Assembly (NCBI GenBank): GCA_963693315.1
Contig: OY856186.1
Span: 234,531,736 to 234,595,735, forward strand
Direction of reading: 5' to 3'
DNA from: Diogma glabrata
Lineage: Eukaryota; Arthropoda; Insecta; Diptera; Cylindrotomidae
Length of the DNA stretch: 64,000 bases
Below are positions 12,494 through 25,588 of the stretch, in pieces; positions within the stretch are counted from its first letter, which is position 1, and each line of letters starts with the position of its first letter. The position numbers and the translations under genes are program-made. Below the pieces are notes generated by a model. The model was not told where the DNA came from. It was given only the letters and a program-made list of their open reading frames with translations, and did not search any database.

Positions 12494-12499
12494 GAAGTT

Positions 12500-12732
12500 A
12501 AGCGCTATACACCTGAGCTAAACTATAAAAAAAAGCGAACTATGTTTTTAAAAAATAATGTATATAACGTAATTATAGAAAAAAACATTACCGAAACAAA
12601 ATATTTAAAAAAGAAAAGAAAAACGGAAACATTACATTTTTTTGAAAAAGCTTTATTCGCATTAAAACATTACTTTTTTAAAAACATAGTTCGCATATTT
12701 CGCATAGTTTAGCTCAGGTGTATAGCACGCCT
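12500..12732. mobile_element. MITE with ~25-bp TIRs, copy 1
   Basis: Left end (a)gcgctatacacctgagct; the right end is its complement, agctcaggtgtatagcacgc, plus ct. The direct repeat GAAGTT flanks it on both sides (12494-12499 and 12733-12738), a plausible target-site duplication. The 76-codon frame inside is not a gene, because its ends are the TIRs. A second copy lies at 37733-37906. Confidence 0.8.
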
Positions 12733-13230
<498 letters not shown>

Positions 13231-13329
13231 CCAATTCTGTTTTTACACGGTAGATACGTTCCAGGAAAAGACGTGTAAAAAAAACCGTGCATAAAAAGAC
13301 ATGCAGCACATAGAAAAAAAGGGGATTGG

Positions 13330-14130
13330 TCACATACCCTTTATTCCTGTTAAATTTCGGTCACCAACAATTCGTAAAGCATGCTTTTAAACATAATCTA
13401 AAAGAGCCTAGATCGAAATAAATGCACCACACAAGACTTGACAACAATATTCCATACATGGACGAATGTAGAACTTATAAATGTGGAGTAAATTATACGG
13501 AATGAAATATTTTTCACATCTATCTAAGAGGCTATTTGTTCGTCATAGATACTAATGGAAGTATCATTGGGGAACTCGGTCTATGATCTAAAAGCAAACA
13601 ATAGCTGTATTTTGGTGGAATTAGAATTGACTAAATTTCTTTTACCCCAATCGGCGACTTTTTCTCGGTCCTCTTCTCCTTCAAGGTCGTCGTTTACATT
13701 TATAACAACGTTTCTCCGGGCGAGATTTATTTTTTCATTCATTTTACCTTTGAAGATAGGGTGTATGCAATGTACTGTATATCATCTGCAAAACTATTTG
13801 TCGTGTTACTGATAATTTTCAACAGGTCGTTGATATACATTAAAAATAGAGTGGGGAATAAAACTGAGCCTTGGAGAGCACCAGTAATAATTAATTAAGA
13901 CTCAGAAGAAAAACTATCGATGGATACCGAAATGTTTTGATCGGTGCGACAATTTTGAATATGCTTTACGTCTACATGAAGTGGCATGCCAGATTCGATC
14001 AAACGCTTTTCTAATGCGATAAAGTACGTTTCACCACCTCAATCAAGCATGCTGTTCCAACGACGGGCTACATAGTTCAATATAGATCGGTTGTTTATAT
14101 TAGTAAGGCTTTTCGTATATAATTTAAAAT
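13330..14130 (-). pseudogene. CR1/L2-like LINE RT fragment
   Basis: Nucleotide-level relative of 43200-44060. Shared blocks include tttgatctg/tatgatcta beside the aactcggtct word, ccccaatcggcgactttt, atcatctgcaaaactattt (the minus-strand FADD box region) and tgctgttccaacgacgggct. Stops and frameshifts are frequent. The catalytic box region is at about 13780-13800. Confidence 0.75.
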
Positions 14131-14149
14131 ATTAGTTTTTTTGGGAAAT

Positions 14150-15390
14150 GGATAGTGTACAGCCAGTTCCAAAAAAGGTACGAAAATGGATCCAACAAAT
14201 TACAAACCCATATCAAACTGGTCGATTGTAGCTAAAATATTTGAAAAAAACATTAATTTTAAAACTTTGAGGTTCTTAGTTAACTGGTCAAAAATACTTA
14301 AAGACAATGCGGTTTTCGCCGAAAGAAAGAGGGACGAAAAATTTACTTTCTCTATCAAACATATCTGGAACGAGTCACTTGAAAATCATATTGAGACTTT
14401 CAGTGCTGTTTAATTGATATAGCCAAAACATTTGACAAAGTATAGCTCAACAATCTTATATGCAAATTGAGATGCTATGACTTAGACGAGCAAATTATTT
14501 CCTGAGTTTAGATCTTTATATCTGAGCGTAAATTTCAAGTCAATGTCGATGGTTTTTCATTAGATATCTTTTCAACTAATGCAGGCCTTATTGAAAGTTC
14601 CACTCTATCCCCAACTCTTGCTCTTATCTATATTGACTTGTTGCACTCAACGATTCATTAAATCCATAGTTTTGCTAATGATGCCCGCTTAATGCTTCTC
14701 TTGAAATACCTAATATATACTCAGCGTTTAATGACACTATGTCAAATGTCATAGAGTCATTAAACATTGATTTAAAAACAGTAATGGAATCTGGTATTGC
14801 TAAAAATGTTAAGTTCAACGCGAGCAAAACTCAAGTTTGCTATTTTTCTAGGTTATCAACATCTAATCCATTTCCATTAAAGCTTAATTCATGAAGAAAA
14901 ATGATCTAGAAGAGAAAGAATTCGTTAGGCTTCTACGAGTTGAGATTAAAAATAATATTCAGTGGAATTCGCATATTTTTAGCCTAACTAAGAAAATTGG
15001 TCAAAAACTAATATTTTGGGGTCGTTGAGTTAGGTTTTTAATAGCAAATTGCTTCTTTTAATGGAGAAGTTATATAATCGCCCCTCCATAGATTATTGTT
15101 GTCACATGTGGAGTGTGCCATACAGGTCTTGGTTGACTCTATACAACAGAAGACTGTTAAATTGATCAGCAATTTAAATCTTACTAATGAGCTTGATTCC
15201 TGGTATGTCGCTGATTTGACGGTATTTTACATTATGGATAAACGGGCTTCTATCTAAATCAAATCGATTTTACCTAAGCCTGTAAACTGGACACGTTACA
15301 CCAGAGTATCAATAAGAGTATAATAAGATAAAATAATTTTTTTCCTCCAAACTTTAAGATTAGCGTTAAAAAATCTTCAAAGAAAATTGA
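14150..15390 (+). pseudogene. CR1/L2-like LINE RT, decayed
   Basis: Read across frames: VPKKGT-MDPTNYKPIS near 14165-14215 (an NYRPIS-like RT motif), then DIAKTFDKV (motif A, D-x-AKTFD) near 14418-14440, FANDA-like text (a mutated FADD box) near 14672, and NRPSIDYCCHMWS near 15078. It is opposite in orientation to 13330-14130 and represents a different, older copy. Confidence 0.65.
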
Positions 15391-15394
15391 TCAA

Positions 15395-16140
15395 CTGTAC
15401 ATACATACTTCTAGGAATAGAAGTTGAAAACAATATGAAATGAAATTCTCATATTTTTAACCTAGCTAAGAACGCTGTTCAAAAATTGAGGTTTTTGGAA
15501 CGATTTCGTAAGTTTTTCAGTTTTTCGAAAATTGGACAATTACTTGCTTCGCTCCTCTTTATCAATTGCATTCTGCATTGGTTACCTAGTATATAAATCA
15601 TTTATACTCCCTACATGGAGTATTGCTCTCACATATGGGGTGTATCTGATTTTAGTAGTTTGAAGTAAATTGAGTTTGTTCAGCGCAGAGCTGTTAAACT
15701 AATTAGCAACTCAACTCTTATTAATGGGTTGGATTCCTTGCAACACAGAATAAATTTTGCTGATCTGAGAATTTTCTATTAATACATTGTGGATGAGCAA
15801 ACCTCCATTGAGATAAAATCAATTTTACCTGAACTAGCAACCTATCGCGTAGCACCAGAGTAAATTTTGTAGCCATCCTTTTACACTTAATATAAAAAGG
15901 TTCAGAAGTGTTGTTTTTCAGCGTGATTTTTTCAGCAGAGTCTCTCATCTATGGAATGTCTCACCAGCAAGGGTTTTCCCTGATAGCTTTAATCCTCAAA
16001 TTTTTAAAGATAACGTTCATTAGCTTCTTAAAGAAACTTAATTTATTCAAACTTAATCCTAATCCCTAGTTGGACATGGTATCTTCGGATATTAAGAGAC
16101 GTTAATTTATAATTTATTATAATTAACACTAAACATGCCT
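15395..16140 (+). pseudogene. CR1/L2-like LINE C-terminus and 3' tail, second copy
   Basis: Contains MEYCSHIWGV, EFVQRRAVKLISNSTLI, ADLRIFYQYIV and a final SFNPQIFKDNVH-type end, matching the C-terminal region of the LINE at 42872-43381. The 3' tail (gacgttaatttataatttat and following) is shared with 61295-61330. Confidence 0.7.
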
Positions 16141-16295
16141 AACTTTGTATACAGAAAAAAAATACATATTTTCTTTAAAATTTAAACCGTGCTATTTCGA
16201 ATAAAACCGTGCAAAAACAAATTAAAATTTTTTTTCTAGACCGTGTTATATCAAAACCGTCTAAAAAAAGGCCGTGTAAAAACAGAATTGGGTGT

Positions 16296-16667
<372 letters not shown>

Positions 16668-16730
16668 TAAAAGATTTTATTTTCTTTGGTATATAGCCCT
16701 TATATATTTATTTTTTTAAAAAATTAATTT

Positions 16731-16766
16731 GACGTTTTCGTTGGAGCTTCCCAACATTTTCAAAAT
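16731..16766 (-). ncRNA. Degenerate hammerhead-ribozyme-like motif, Penelope copy 1
   Basis: The minus strand reads ttgaaaatgttgggaagctc then caacgaaaacgtc. This is a GTTGG/CCAAC stem closed by a short loop, followed by GAAA and CGTC, the arrangement of stem II, GAAA and the GUC cleavage triplet of a hammerhead. The CUGANGA segment is represented by TTGAAAA, with two key positions changed. This copy also has an extra A (GAAAACGTC). Hammerheads in Penelope termini are established knowledge; this one is probably inactive. Confidence 0.45.
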
Positions 16767-16939
16767 TAATAAATTAACAAATATTACAAAAGAAAAAATT
16801 ATTTGAACAATGACAAAATTTAAAATGACAGTAAAAACAACGATAAAAATTGATTTAAAAAAGAAAAGATAATGAGTTACTTTAAATTTATAACAGGTTA
16901 TCGTAAACGTTTTGAAGATAATATGAATCCTTCTGTATA

Positions 16940-18424
16940 TTAATTGATTTGTTCGTTTTTTGGCTTTTTTCTAATCATAATCATCTCCATGATTCTGCGT
17001 TTTTGATAATTAGGTTCTTTTGCAAGAATTTTAACATTTTCTTTCAGGCAAATTTTATGTTTGGTATTCCTGAGATGTTCGGATAAGGCGCTTTTCGAAA
17101 CTGAAGGATCATCAATGTTAGATCCATTAATATGTTCATTAATCCTTTTTCTTAAATATTGATTAGTATTACCAACATATTCCGACATGCAAGAACAAAC
17201 GACTTTATATATTAAATTAGATTGTTGATCCGATGGAACTTTATCTTTAAGGTTTGAAAACAGAAAATCTAAAGAAAGATTAGATCTACCAACAATTTTA
17301 ATGTTGTAACTTTTCAAAAATGTGCGTATTTTCTCAAAAAGATGCTTAACATATGGTAAAGATATATATTTCTCAACTGGATCTCGTACATTTCTGATTT
17401 CTTGGCCATGAATTTGTTAAAAATGTTACTATTAATTGTTTTTTGAATTAAAGTAATTGGATATCCATTTTTTGTTAAAGTGCTCACTAAAAGTTTGAAA
17501 TTTTCATTATGAAAACGATAATCTGATAGTTTAATTATCTTGTCACATAAAATTTTGATTGAGTTAATTTTATAATTATGCGGTAACCAGGATTTATAAT
17601 TCAAATAACGGCCGGGCCAGGTGTCTTTATGGTACCAATTTGTTGACAAAGTGCCATCGTTGTTCTTTATAACTTTCGTGTCCAAAAAAGATAAACAACT
17701 ATTATTTTCAAGTTCTATTGTAAATTTAATATGTTCATCAAAGGCATTAAAGGAATTCAAAAAATTATCAATTTCATGTGATGGAATTGCGGTAAATATG
17801 TCATCTACATATCGATAGTAAAAAAGTGGATTGAAAGTTAAAGATAATACGGAAGATTCAATATATTCCATCACCAAATTAGCTAAAATGGGACTAATAG
17901 GTGAACCCATTGGAGAGCCAAACTTTTGCTTATATACTTTCCCATTAAATGTAAAAATACAATTATTTAAAAACTAATTCCAAACCTTCAATGAATTGTG
18001 TTTTTAACAATTTAGTTTTAGATCTTCTTTTAATAGCCCTCCAATCCTTATTAATCAACTTCAAAACAAGATCACTATCTATGTTAGTAAAAAGTGATAT
18101 CACATCTAGTGATAGTAGTATATAGCCTGATGGTAAAATAAACTCTTTAATTTTACTAATAAAATCTTCTGAATTTTTTAAAAAAGAGGATGTGTTTCCA
18201 ACACTTGGTTTTAGGATGTCACATAGGTAAGCAGATAAATTATATGTTGGACAACCAATACAACTGACAATTGGACGAAGTGGTATATTTTCTTTGTGTA
18301 TTTTTTGAAGTCCATACATCTTAGACACTACACAATTGTTTTTTCTTAAACGAAGTCCTTCTTCTTTGGTAATCCTACCATCATTTTGCCAAAATATTAG
18401 TAAATCATTGACCTTTTTTTGCAA
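16940..18424 (-). pseudogene. Penelope RT plus GIY-YIG endonuclease
   Basis: The piece 17963-18424 holds the RT motif A segment (ILLSLDVISLFTNID). A one-base shift near 17950 separates it from 17314-17910, which opens with MGSPISPILANLVMEY and carries the catalytic YVDD (FYYRYVDDIFT). The last frame (16940-17317) carries the GIY-YIG domain: LIYKVVCSCMSEYVGNTNQY, then LRKRINEHI. It is close to intact; only a few indels interrupt it. Confidence 0.88.
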
Positions 18425-19190
18425 AGTTACGTACCATCAGATCTTAAAATATCATATGTGTTACAATCGCTTAACAATGTTTCCAATTTCAAAACATACT
18501 CCTCTTTTAGCATCAAAACTGTTATATTACCTTTATCAGCTCGAGTGATTAAAAGATCTCTATTATCTTTACAGAATTGTTTTGTTTCTGAAATTTGGGA
18601 TAAAAGCGTTAACTCTTCTTTTGTTAAGTATCTTTTTTGTTGATATTGATTTTGATGTTTAAAATTTGTTAAAATATTTTACTAAATTATTTCTAATATT
18701 AATCCTTGAGTCTTCTTCCATATTATAGAGACAAGTTTCCACATCACAAATTATATTCGTAATAGGAACAGAATTAGAAGGTGTAGGAGGACAAAACTTG
18801 TTGCCTAAACTTAAAATATATTTAACATTATCAGGAATAGTTATATCGGTGGTATTAACCAAAAACTTGTCAATATCTTGATTTTTCTTCTTGAAAAGAA
18901 ATCTGTTGGAATTCACATTTCATGACGTTTATCTTCTTAATATGTTTTTCTTTTGTAATTTGAAAAACTGTCTCATATCGATAATTACATCTATTGATGA
19001 AATTATTTATAATTTCGATTGGTAAATCTAAATGTTGAATTGTATCCAAATATTTCAATAACTTATTTTATTTTCTCTAATTAATTTGTTAGTTTCAGTA
19101 ATTTCTTGACTTATAACAGAAAAAATGAATTTATTTTGTAGTCTTTGAAAAACACATTCATCAATATTTTGTATATTTTTAATTTTTCTG
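18425..19190 (-). pseudogene. Penelope ORF, N-terminal region
   Basis: Open pieces 18659-18916 and 18870-19058 (NRFLFKKKNQDIDKFLVNTT, VKYILSLGNKFCPP, then HLDLPIEIINNF) fit the region upstream of the RT in Penelope ORFs. GNKFCPP is a typical pre-RT motif. It is interrupted by frameshifts. Confidence 0.7.
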
Positions 19191-19428
19191 TTGTTTGGAA
19201 AAATTTGCTCTTTCCTACATCGAAGTAAAAAATGTAGTTTGTTTACCGTTTTTGCTTGTTCGATGTTAACGTTTAAAAATTTTTTAAATGTTTTACTGTC
19301 ATGTAACCAAAACTGTGTCGGATATATATCTGAAAAAATTGTGATTGTTGAACATTTGGATGGTTTCCATTTTCACCAAGGAGGATTATGTTTATTGTTG
19401 TTAGATTTCTTGGGCGTTATTTAATATT

Positions 19429-20335
19429 TGATTAAAAGATTTTATTTTCTTTGGTATATAGCCCTTATATATTTATTTTTTAAAAAATTAATTTGACGTT
19501 TCGTTGGAGCTTCCCAACATTTTCAAAAATTAATAAATTAACAAATATTACAAAAAGAAAAATTATTTGAACAATGACAAAATTTAAAATGACAGTAAAA
19601 ACAACGATAAAAATTGATTTAAAAAAGAAAAGATAATGAGTTACTTTAAATTTATAACAGGTTATCGTAAACGTTTTGAAGATAATATGATCCTTCTGTA
19701 TATTAATTGATTTGTTCGTTTTTGGCTTTTTCTAATCATAATCATCTCCATGATTCTGCGTTTTTGATAATTAGGTTCTTTTGCAAGAATTTTAACATTT
19801 TCTTTCAGGCAAATTTTATGTTTGGTATTCCTGAGATGTTCGGATAAGGCGCTTTTCGAAACTGAAGGATCATCAATGTTAGATCCATTAATATGTTCAT
19901 TAATCCTTTTTCTTAAATATTGATTAGTATTACCAACATATTCCGACATGCAAGAACAAACGACTTTATATATTAAATTAGATTGTTGATCCGATTGAAC
20001 TTTATCTTTAAGGTTTGAAAACAGAAAATCTAAAGAAAGATTAGATCTACCAACAATTTTAATGTTGTAACTTTTCAAAAGTGTGCGTATTTTCTCAAAA
20101 AGATGCTTACATATGGTAAAGATATATATTTCTCAACTGGATCTCGTACTTTCTGATTTCTTGGCCATGAATTTGTTTAAAAATGTTACTATTAATTGTT
20201 TTTTGAATTAAAGTAATTGGATATCCATTTTTTGTTAAAGTGCTCACTAAAAGTTTGAAATTTTCATTATGAAAACGATAATCTGATAGTTTAATTATCT
20301 TGTCACATAAAATTTTGATTGAGTTAATTTTATAT
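19429..20335 (-). mobile_element. Penelope-like element, truncated tandem copy
   Basis: Repeats the 3' part of the first copy almost base for base: the tail, the GIY-YIG domain (frame 19662-20078) and the start of the RT C-terminus. It then ends abruptly at the junction with an inverted copy near 20335. The deletion of single bases relative to copy 1 explains its different frame ends. Confidence 0.88.
19494..19524 (-). ncRNA. Hammerhead-ribozyme-like motif, Penelope copy 2
   Basis: Same structure as at 16731-16766, but with the canonical 3' half on the minus strand: ccaacGAAACGTC. The CUGANGA side still reads TTGAAAA, so catalysis is doubtful. Confidence 0.45.
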
Positions 20336-21199
20336 CTTTAACTTTCAATCCACTTTTTTACTATCGATATGTAGATGACATATTTACCGCAATTCCATCA
20401 CATGAAATTGATAATTTTTTGAATTCCTTTAATGCCTTTGATGAACATATTAAATTTACAATAGAACTTGAAAATAATAGTTGTTTATCTTTTTTGGACA
20501 CGAAAGTTATAAAGAACAACGATGGCACTTTGTCAACAAATTGGTACCATAAAGACACCTGGTCCGGCCGTTATTTGAATTATAAATCCTGGTTACCGCA
20601 TAATTATAAAATTAACTCAATCAAAATTTTATGTGACAAGATAATTAAACTATCAGATTATCGTTTTCATAATGAAAATTTCAAACTTTTAGTGAGCACT
20701 TTAACAAAAAATGGATATCCAATTACTTTAATTCAAAAAACAATTAATAGTAACATTTTTAAACAAATTCATGGCCAGAAATCAGAAATGTACGAGATCC
20801 AGTTGAGAAATATATATCTTTACCATATGTTAAGCATCTTTTTGAGAAAATACGCACACTTTTGAAAAGTACAACATTAAAATTGTTGGTAGATCTAATC
20901 TTTCTTTAGATTTTCTGTTTTCAAACCTTAAAGATAAAGTTCCATCGGATCAACAATCTAATTAATATATAAAGTCGTTTGTTCTTGCATGTCGGAATAT
21001 GTTGGTAATACTAATCAATATTTAAGAAAAAGGATTAATGAACATATTAATGGATCTAACATTGATGATCCTTCAGTTTCGAAAAGCGCCTTATCCGAAC
21101 ATCTCAGGAATACCAAACATAAAATTTGCCTGAAAGAAAATGTTAAAATTCTTGCAAAAGAACCTAATTATCAAAAACGCAGAATCATGGAGATGATTA
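20336..21199 (+). mobile_element. Penelope-like element, inverted copy cut by gap
   Basis: The plus-strand copy starts at the RT YVDD region (FYYRYVDDIFT near 20360) and continues through frame 20419-20865 into the GIY-YIG domain (frame starting 20989, SEYVGNTNQYLRKRINEH). It forms a near-palindrome with 19662-20335 without a spacer. It runs into the assembly gap. Confidence 0.88.
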
Positions 21200-21399
21200 N
21201 NNNNNNNNNNNNNNNNNNNNNNNNNNNNNNNNNNNNNNNNNNNNNNNNNNNNNNNNNNNNNNNNNNNNNNNNNNNNNNNNNNNNNNNNNNNNNNNNNNNN
21301 NNNNNNNNNNNNNNNNNNNNNNNNNNNNNNNNNNNNNNNNNNNNNNNNNNNNNNNNNNNNNNNNNNNNNNNNNNNNNNNNNNNNNNNNNNNNNNNNNNN
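21200..21399. other. Assembly gap (200 N)
   Basis: Exactly 200 N, suggesting a fixed-size scaffold gap of unknown true length. It starts inside the inverted Penelope copy, where palindromic repeats would defeat assembly. Confidence 0.99.
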
Positions 21400-22096
21400 G
21401 TTACGTTGAAGTTATTTATATTAAAAAAAAATATTAAAAGAGAGTGAGATAAATTCTAATCATTTGTTACTTTCTTATCCCGTTTTCTTGATTCATACAA
21501 TAATTGGAAGATACAAAAAAACACAGCCATTTCACAGTTTTAAGCCTTGTCGGCAGTTTTCAAGACAGCCTTTTTTATGGTTTGACACCACTATTACTAT
21601 TCCTCTAGGTTATTTCTGGAATGAACAGGATTATAATATATTTATTTGTTAAAGTATCAACGAGCATAGAATATGTATTTTGTTTTTTGTACTAAAAAAG
21701 TTGCTTTACAAGTATGTCAAAAAATAAAACAAAATTATGGTTTATTTAAAATTTTTCATTCGCCGTCTTCGAAAATTAACAATTAAAATATAATTACTTT
21801 ATGAATGCGTTCTTTTGTTTCGTATATTCGGTTCTACCATGAGATTTTACAAATTTTATCGCCTCATATTTTTTTTTATTTTACGGAAATATGATGTGGA
21901 AACTCATCTGTGACATTTAATTTAGTATTAGAATTTTATTACATTCATATTTTCGAATAAAATAAAAATAAAAGATTTTATGATTCAAGTACTAACGTTT
22001 AGTATATAAGATTTTGAATATTTTAAAATTTTAATTGATATTTTTAAATTATTTTTTGTTTTATTTTTTCTTTTAAATTTTTTGGCCAAAAATTAG
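21400..22096. other. Intron upstream of the first visible receptor exon
   Basis: AT-rich. I looked for a TM1 or extracellular-domain exon here and between 10 and 13 kb and found none. The 62-codon frame at 21464-21652 has no recognisable content. The stretch ends in a modest acceptor (ccaaaaattag). Confidence 0.5.
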
Positions 22097-22223
22097 ATCT
22101 CTTAAATGTGCTCGAATTACATTGCATATGAATCTGTTTGCATCATTTGCCGCTAATAATTCATTATGGTTGCTATGGTATCGTGTCGTTGTTGCAGATT
22201 ATGAAGTTATGCGAGAGAGTGCG
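22097..22223 (+). CDS. Class B GPCR, DH31/calcitonin-receptor-like: ICL1-TM2 exon
   Basis: This is the first receptor exon in the window: one base completing an upstream codon, then 42 codons. It encodes the first intracellular loop (SLKCAR) and TM2 (ITLHMNLFASFAANNSLWLLWY) followed by the first extracellular loop VADYEVMRES. The HxNLF motif with the conserved TM2 histidine is a hallmark of secretin-family receptors. The acceptor is aattag and the donor gtaagt. It ends in phase 0, matching the phase-0 start at 52828. The exon is too short for ordinary ORF calling and was found by its motif. The extracellular hormone-binding domain and TM1 exons must lie upstream. Confidence 0.88.
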
Positions 22224-23532
22224 GTAAGTTCAAAATTATTTTTTTAATTATTGTTGTTGTCCGATTCAATTAAAGAACAAATAACAATTTTTAGTATTTG
22301 GTTATGTGCAAAAGAAAGTGTTTAATCTTAGTGATTGATTGAGAAGTTTTAACATACCAACCAAAACGTCAAACAAATTTTCGGAAAGTCTTACAAGTTT
22401 TGAAATATTTAGACAAAAAAATTTGCATTTTTATTTTGATTTCACAAGTATGAGGTAATAGGCACTTGATATTCTTTATTTACCTTTAAACAATTTTAAT
22501 GTTCTTGTAGAACTTTTAGGGAAAGAACCCTGCGGCAAGTTTTTGAAAGTTAAAGGACCAACCTATTTTGAAACGCGGATATTTTATCGAGGTTCTTCAG
22601 TACTGTGCATATTTTGTTATTCAAAATTTTTGCGAAGGCTTCTCTTCCCTTTATTTCTTTCAGATTACATACTTAAAAAAAGTAATCTAAAGTTAACTAA
22701 TAGTATTTTAATCAATCAGTGTGTAATGAAATAGTTTATTCTCAAGCACAAAGTTTAAAATTTGAGGGAGGCACGAGCGAAAATTTTAAATTTGCGAGAG
22801 AATAAAATTCATTACACACGACTAGATTACATTACGTCATTCTCTGACAAAGACTTGTGTATTATATAAAATAAACGCATTTCTTCAATTAAAACAGTAA
22901 TTCTTTATTGTTTTAATTAATAAATCAAATTTCTGATTAAAAAAACCCTGATAATAAAAAAAACCTCGTCCCATACAATCAACCAAATTCAACTAAACGA
23001 AATAAGAGAAATTAACTTAAAATTTAATTTTTTAACAAAACGTATCAAAGCCATTGTGATTATAATTTCAAATAATTTAAATAAAATCAAAACAATTTGA
23101 CCAATTGAAATCATACCAATTGAATAATGATAGTTTTTTTATAGGAAAATTTTCATTAGACAATAGGTTAAGTTCATTAGGCTATAGGTTAGAAAACAAT
23201 ACAGTAATAAATACATATTATTATTATGGAAAAAACATACAAATAAAGCTGATATTAATAAATCAAAGAGAATAAAGTTATATTTTTTTCATTAGACTTC
23301 TTTATATTTTTGCCAAAATAGAACAAGAAACCATAAGTAAATTTTTATGGAAAGTGATAGATAAATGTAAAAAATTATAGGCAAATTTTTCTCAGCGGCA
23401 CTTATTTTATAAGATTGACTTTTGACATTTCGCTATTATTTTAGAAACTATGAAATTTTTATATACCTTAAACAATATTAATAGAGAAAAACAAATCTTT
23501 TAATAATATATAAAGAGCACGTAAGTAAATAT
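22224..23532. other. Intronic AT-rich DNA, nothing recognised
   Basis: No repeat ends, RNA genes or conserved protein text found. Confidence 0.5.
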
Positions 23533-25588
23533 AGCTGCGTTTTTTTCATTTGGGTCAGGGTCAATGTTTGAAAAAAAAAAACGATGTGGGTCACGCAAAG
23601 AAAAAAAAATATTATATTTTAAATTCTTGACAACACTGAGCTGAGAAGAAAAAAATTGTGAACTTGTAGCACCATTTTGAAATTAAAACTCAATATAAAA
23701 AAAATTCAAAAAATATTAACGTCTCAAAAATAAAACTTCATATAAAAAAGTTCAAAAAAATTTAATCAGAAACTCTAATCCATTTTTTTACATATGGCAA
23801 TGTTCATTCATTATTGCAAATGGCTTGAAATAAAATAATTGATGATTAATAAAAAATTGTAAACATCTATTCTTTAAAAAATATGAGTTTTATATCGTAG
23901 ATATTGCTTTAAAATTAATTTTAAGCAAATTTATTGAAATTATGTTGAAAACAAATCATATTAAAATTGATTTTAAACAAATTTAACAAGTATCTTTGAC
24001 AGTTTTTTTTTTTTGAATAAATTTTCCTTGACATTTATAAGTTTTAAAATGACCATTGACGACATACACCATGTGCTCTAGCGGATTTCATGTTAAACCA
24101 GTTAAATAAATCAAATTGTAAACATATGTCAAATTCCATATATTTTTACTCACAAAATATTTAAACCATATTAAATTTAATATTTTTAAAATTTGTGCAA
24201 CAATTGGTGTATTTATTTATTCAAATGTAAGTTACAACACTATTATCTATTATAATTTGATCGCAATTTTATAATTTTTAATAGCAAAATGGAAATTAAT
24301 CGTAAAACTGCGAAATATTTGGGTCGCTATTAGTATCGTACCACAGTGCAAAACATATTTAAGTCGCACCACAGTACAAAATATATGATATTGACGGCGT
24401 GTTCATGCATCATATTCCCCGTAAGGTCATGTTAAATAAAATAACATTAAATGAAGGGAAAAATGTAATAAGGATGGGAAAAAAGATTCGCAAAAACTTT
24501 GTGTTCTGTAACAAGAAAGAACAGATTCTAATTCCATTACCACGGGCGAACATATACGAAAAAGGGCATCACATCAAATGCTTTTCCATCAGAAATTTAC
24601 CACTATCAAGCATAATGACGAGGAAGCCAAAGGCAAGAAAACTCAGGTTAAATATAATGAACAAGTATGTACAATTTTGAAAATAAATGTATAATTATAA
24701 ATCTTGTATGTACTTATATTTTAATTTTTAGTTTATCAATTGATACGTCCAGTAGAACAGAAGATGGCTTTGGAAATATTTATCCTACTAACAGCAAGGA
24801 TGATGAAGGGTGCCACCCATACACCAATTTTGCATAGGTACTCAATTCAACATTTACGAGCGCGGCGTATCTGTGGAAATTAATGGTGAAACAGAAAAAC
24901 TTAATAAACTACCGTTCCTTATTGATACTGACGAAAAATTAAATTCCATGACTGGAATTCCAACTCTTACTTTGTTAGAACGGTTACATAAGTGCTGTTT
25001 ATTAATAAGGTCAGAACAGCCCTATAATATTGGGTTGTCTAAAAAAAAAACAGTATAATATTGACAATGTGTCGAATAAAGACGAATATGAACAATATAC
25101 AAACCACTATACTATTTAATATCTCCTCAAGATGTGCTAAAAATTCTTTTACCGATTGTGTGCAGTTCTTAGCAAAAGTTTTAAAATGTTGCATATAGTG
25201 GCAGACTCCAGAAGAAAACCTAAAAAATTTTAATTGTTACTTCAATTTAAATCTTTTATACTCATATTTTTTAAATTATTTATCCAAAACAAATCAAAAA
25301 GAATAAATATTAATATTTACTTACTGTCCGTTTGAATTTTGATTTCTTTAAACAGTTTTTAAATTTTGCTAAGAGAGTGCGCTGTTATCACTTTACTAGT
25401 CGTCAATACCAACCTTATAAAATCAAAACCTACGTTTCGCCATCTCTTGCAATTTTATGTAACCAAAATATTTTAGATCATTGATCTAGACCCAGATAAA
25501 TATCTGGGTTATGTTGTTGTTGTTTTTGCATGTAAAAAATAGAGTTGATCTAGACCTTGACCCTGAACAAAATGAAAAAAGCGTAGCT
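23533..25588 (+). mobile_element. 2.06-kb DNA transposon relic with ~30-bp TIRs
   Basis: The left end agctgcgttttttTCATTT continues to gggtcagggtcaa. The right end is the complement: gaccctgaacaaaatg then aaaaaagcgtagct. The inner sequence carries two adjacent open frames on the plus strand (24399-24680 and 24810-25058) with transposase-like text. No clear target-site duplication was found. Confidence 0.65.
24399..25058 (+). pseudogene. Probable DDE transposase N-terminal fragment
   Basis: The second frame contains NKLPFLIDTDEKLNSMTGIP followed by TLTLLERLHKC. This resembles the pre-catalytic helical segment (F-x-TGIPS-x-x-LFE) seen before the DDE_4-type catalytic core of THAP/Harbinger-like transposases. 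The first frame ends in basic text (MTRKPKARKLRLN). The catalytic DDE residues are not visible downstream, so the gene is truncated. The assignment is tentative. Confidence 0.45.

Noticed and set aside
12482..12712. 76-codon ORF (MALYEVKRYTPELNYKKK...)
   Set aside because: Both ends of the frame are the terminal inverted repeats of a MITE.
21464..21652. Possible upstream receptor exon (SFKPCRQFSRQPFLWFDTTI)
   Set aside because: No match to class B extracellular or TM1 features and no suitable donor in the needed phase.
24810..25058. Host gene encoding MPPIHQFCIGTQ...
   Set aside because: Bounded by TIRs and resembling a transposase segment; treated as a transposon relic.
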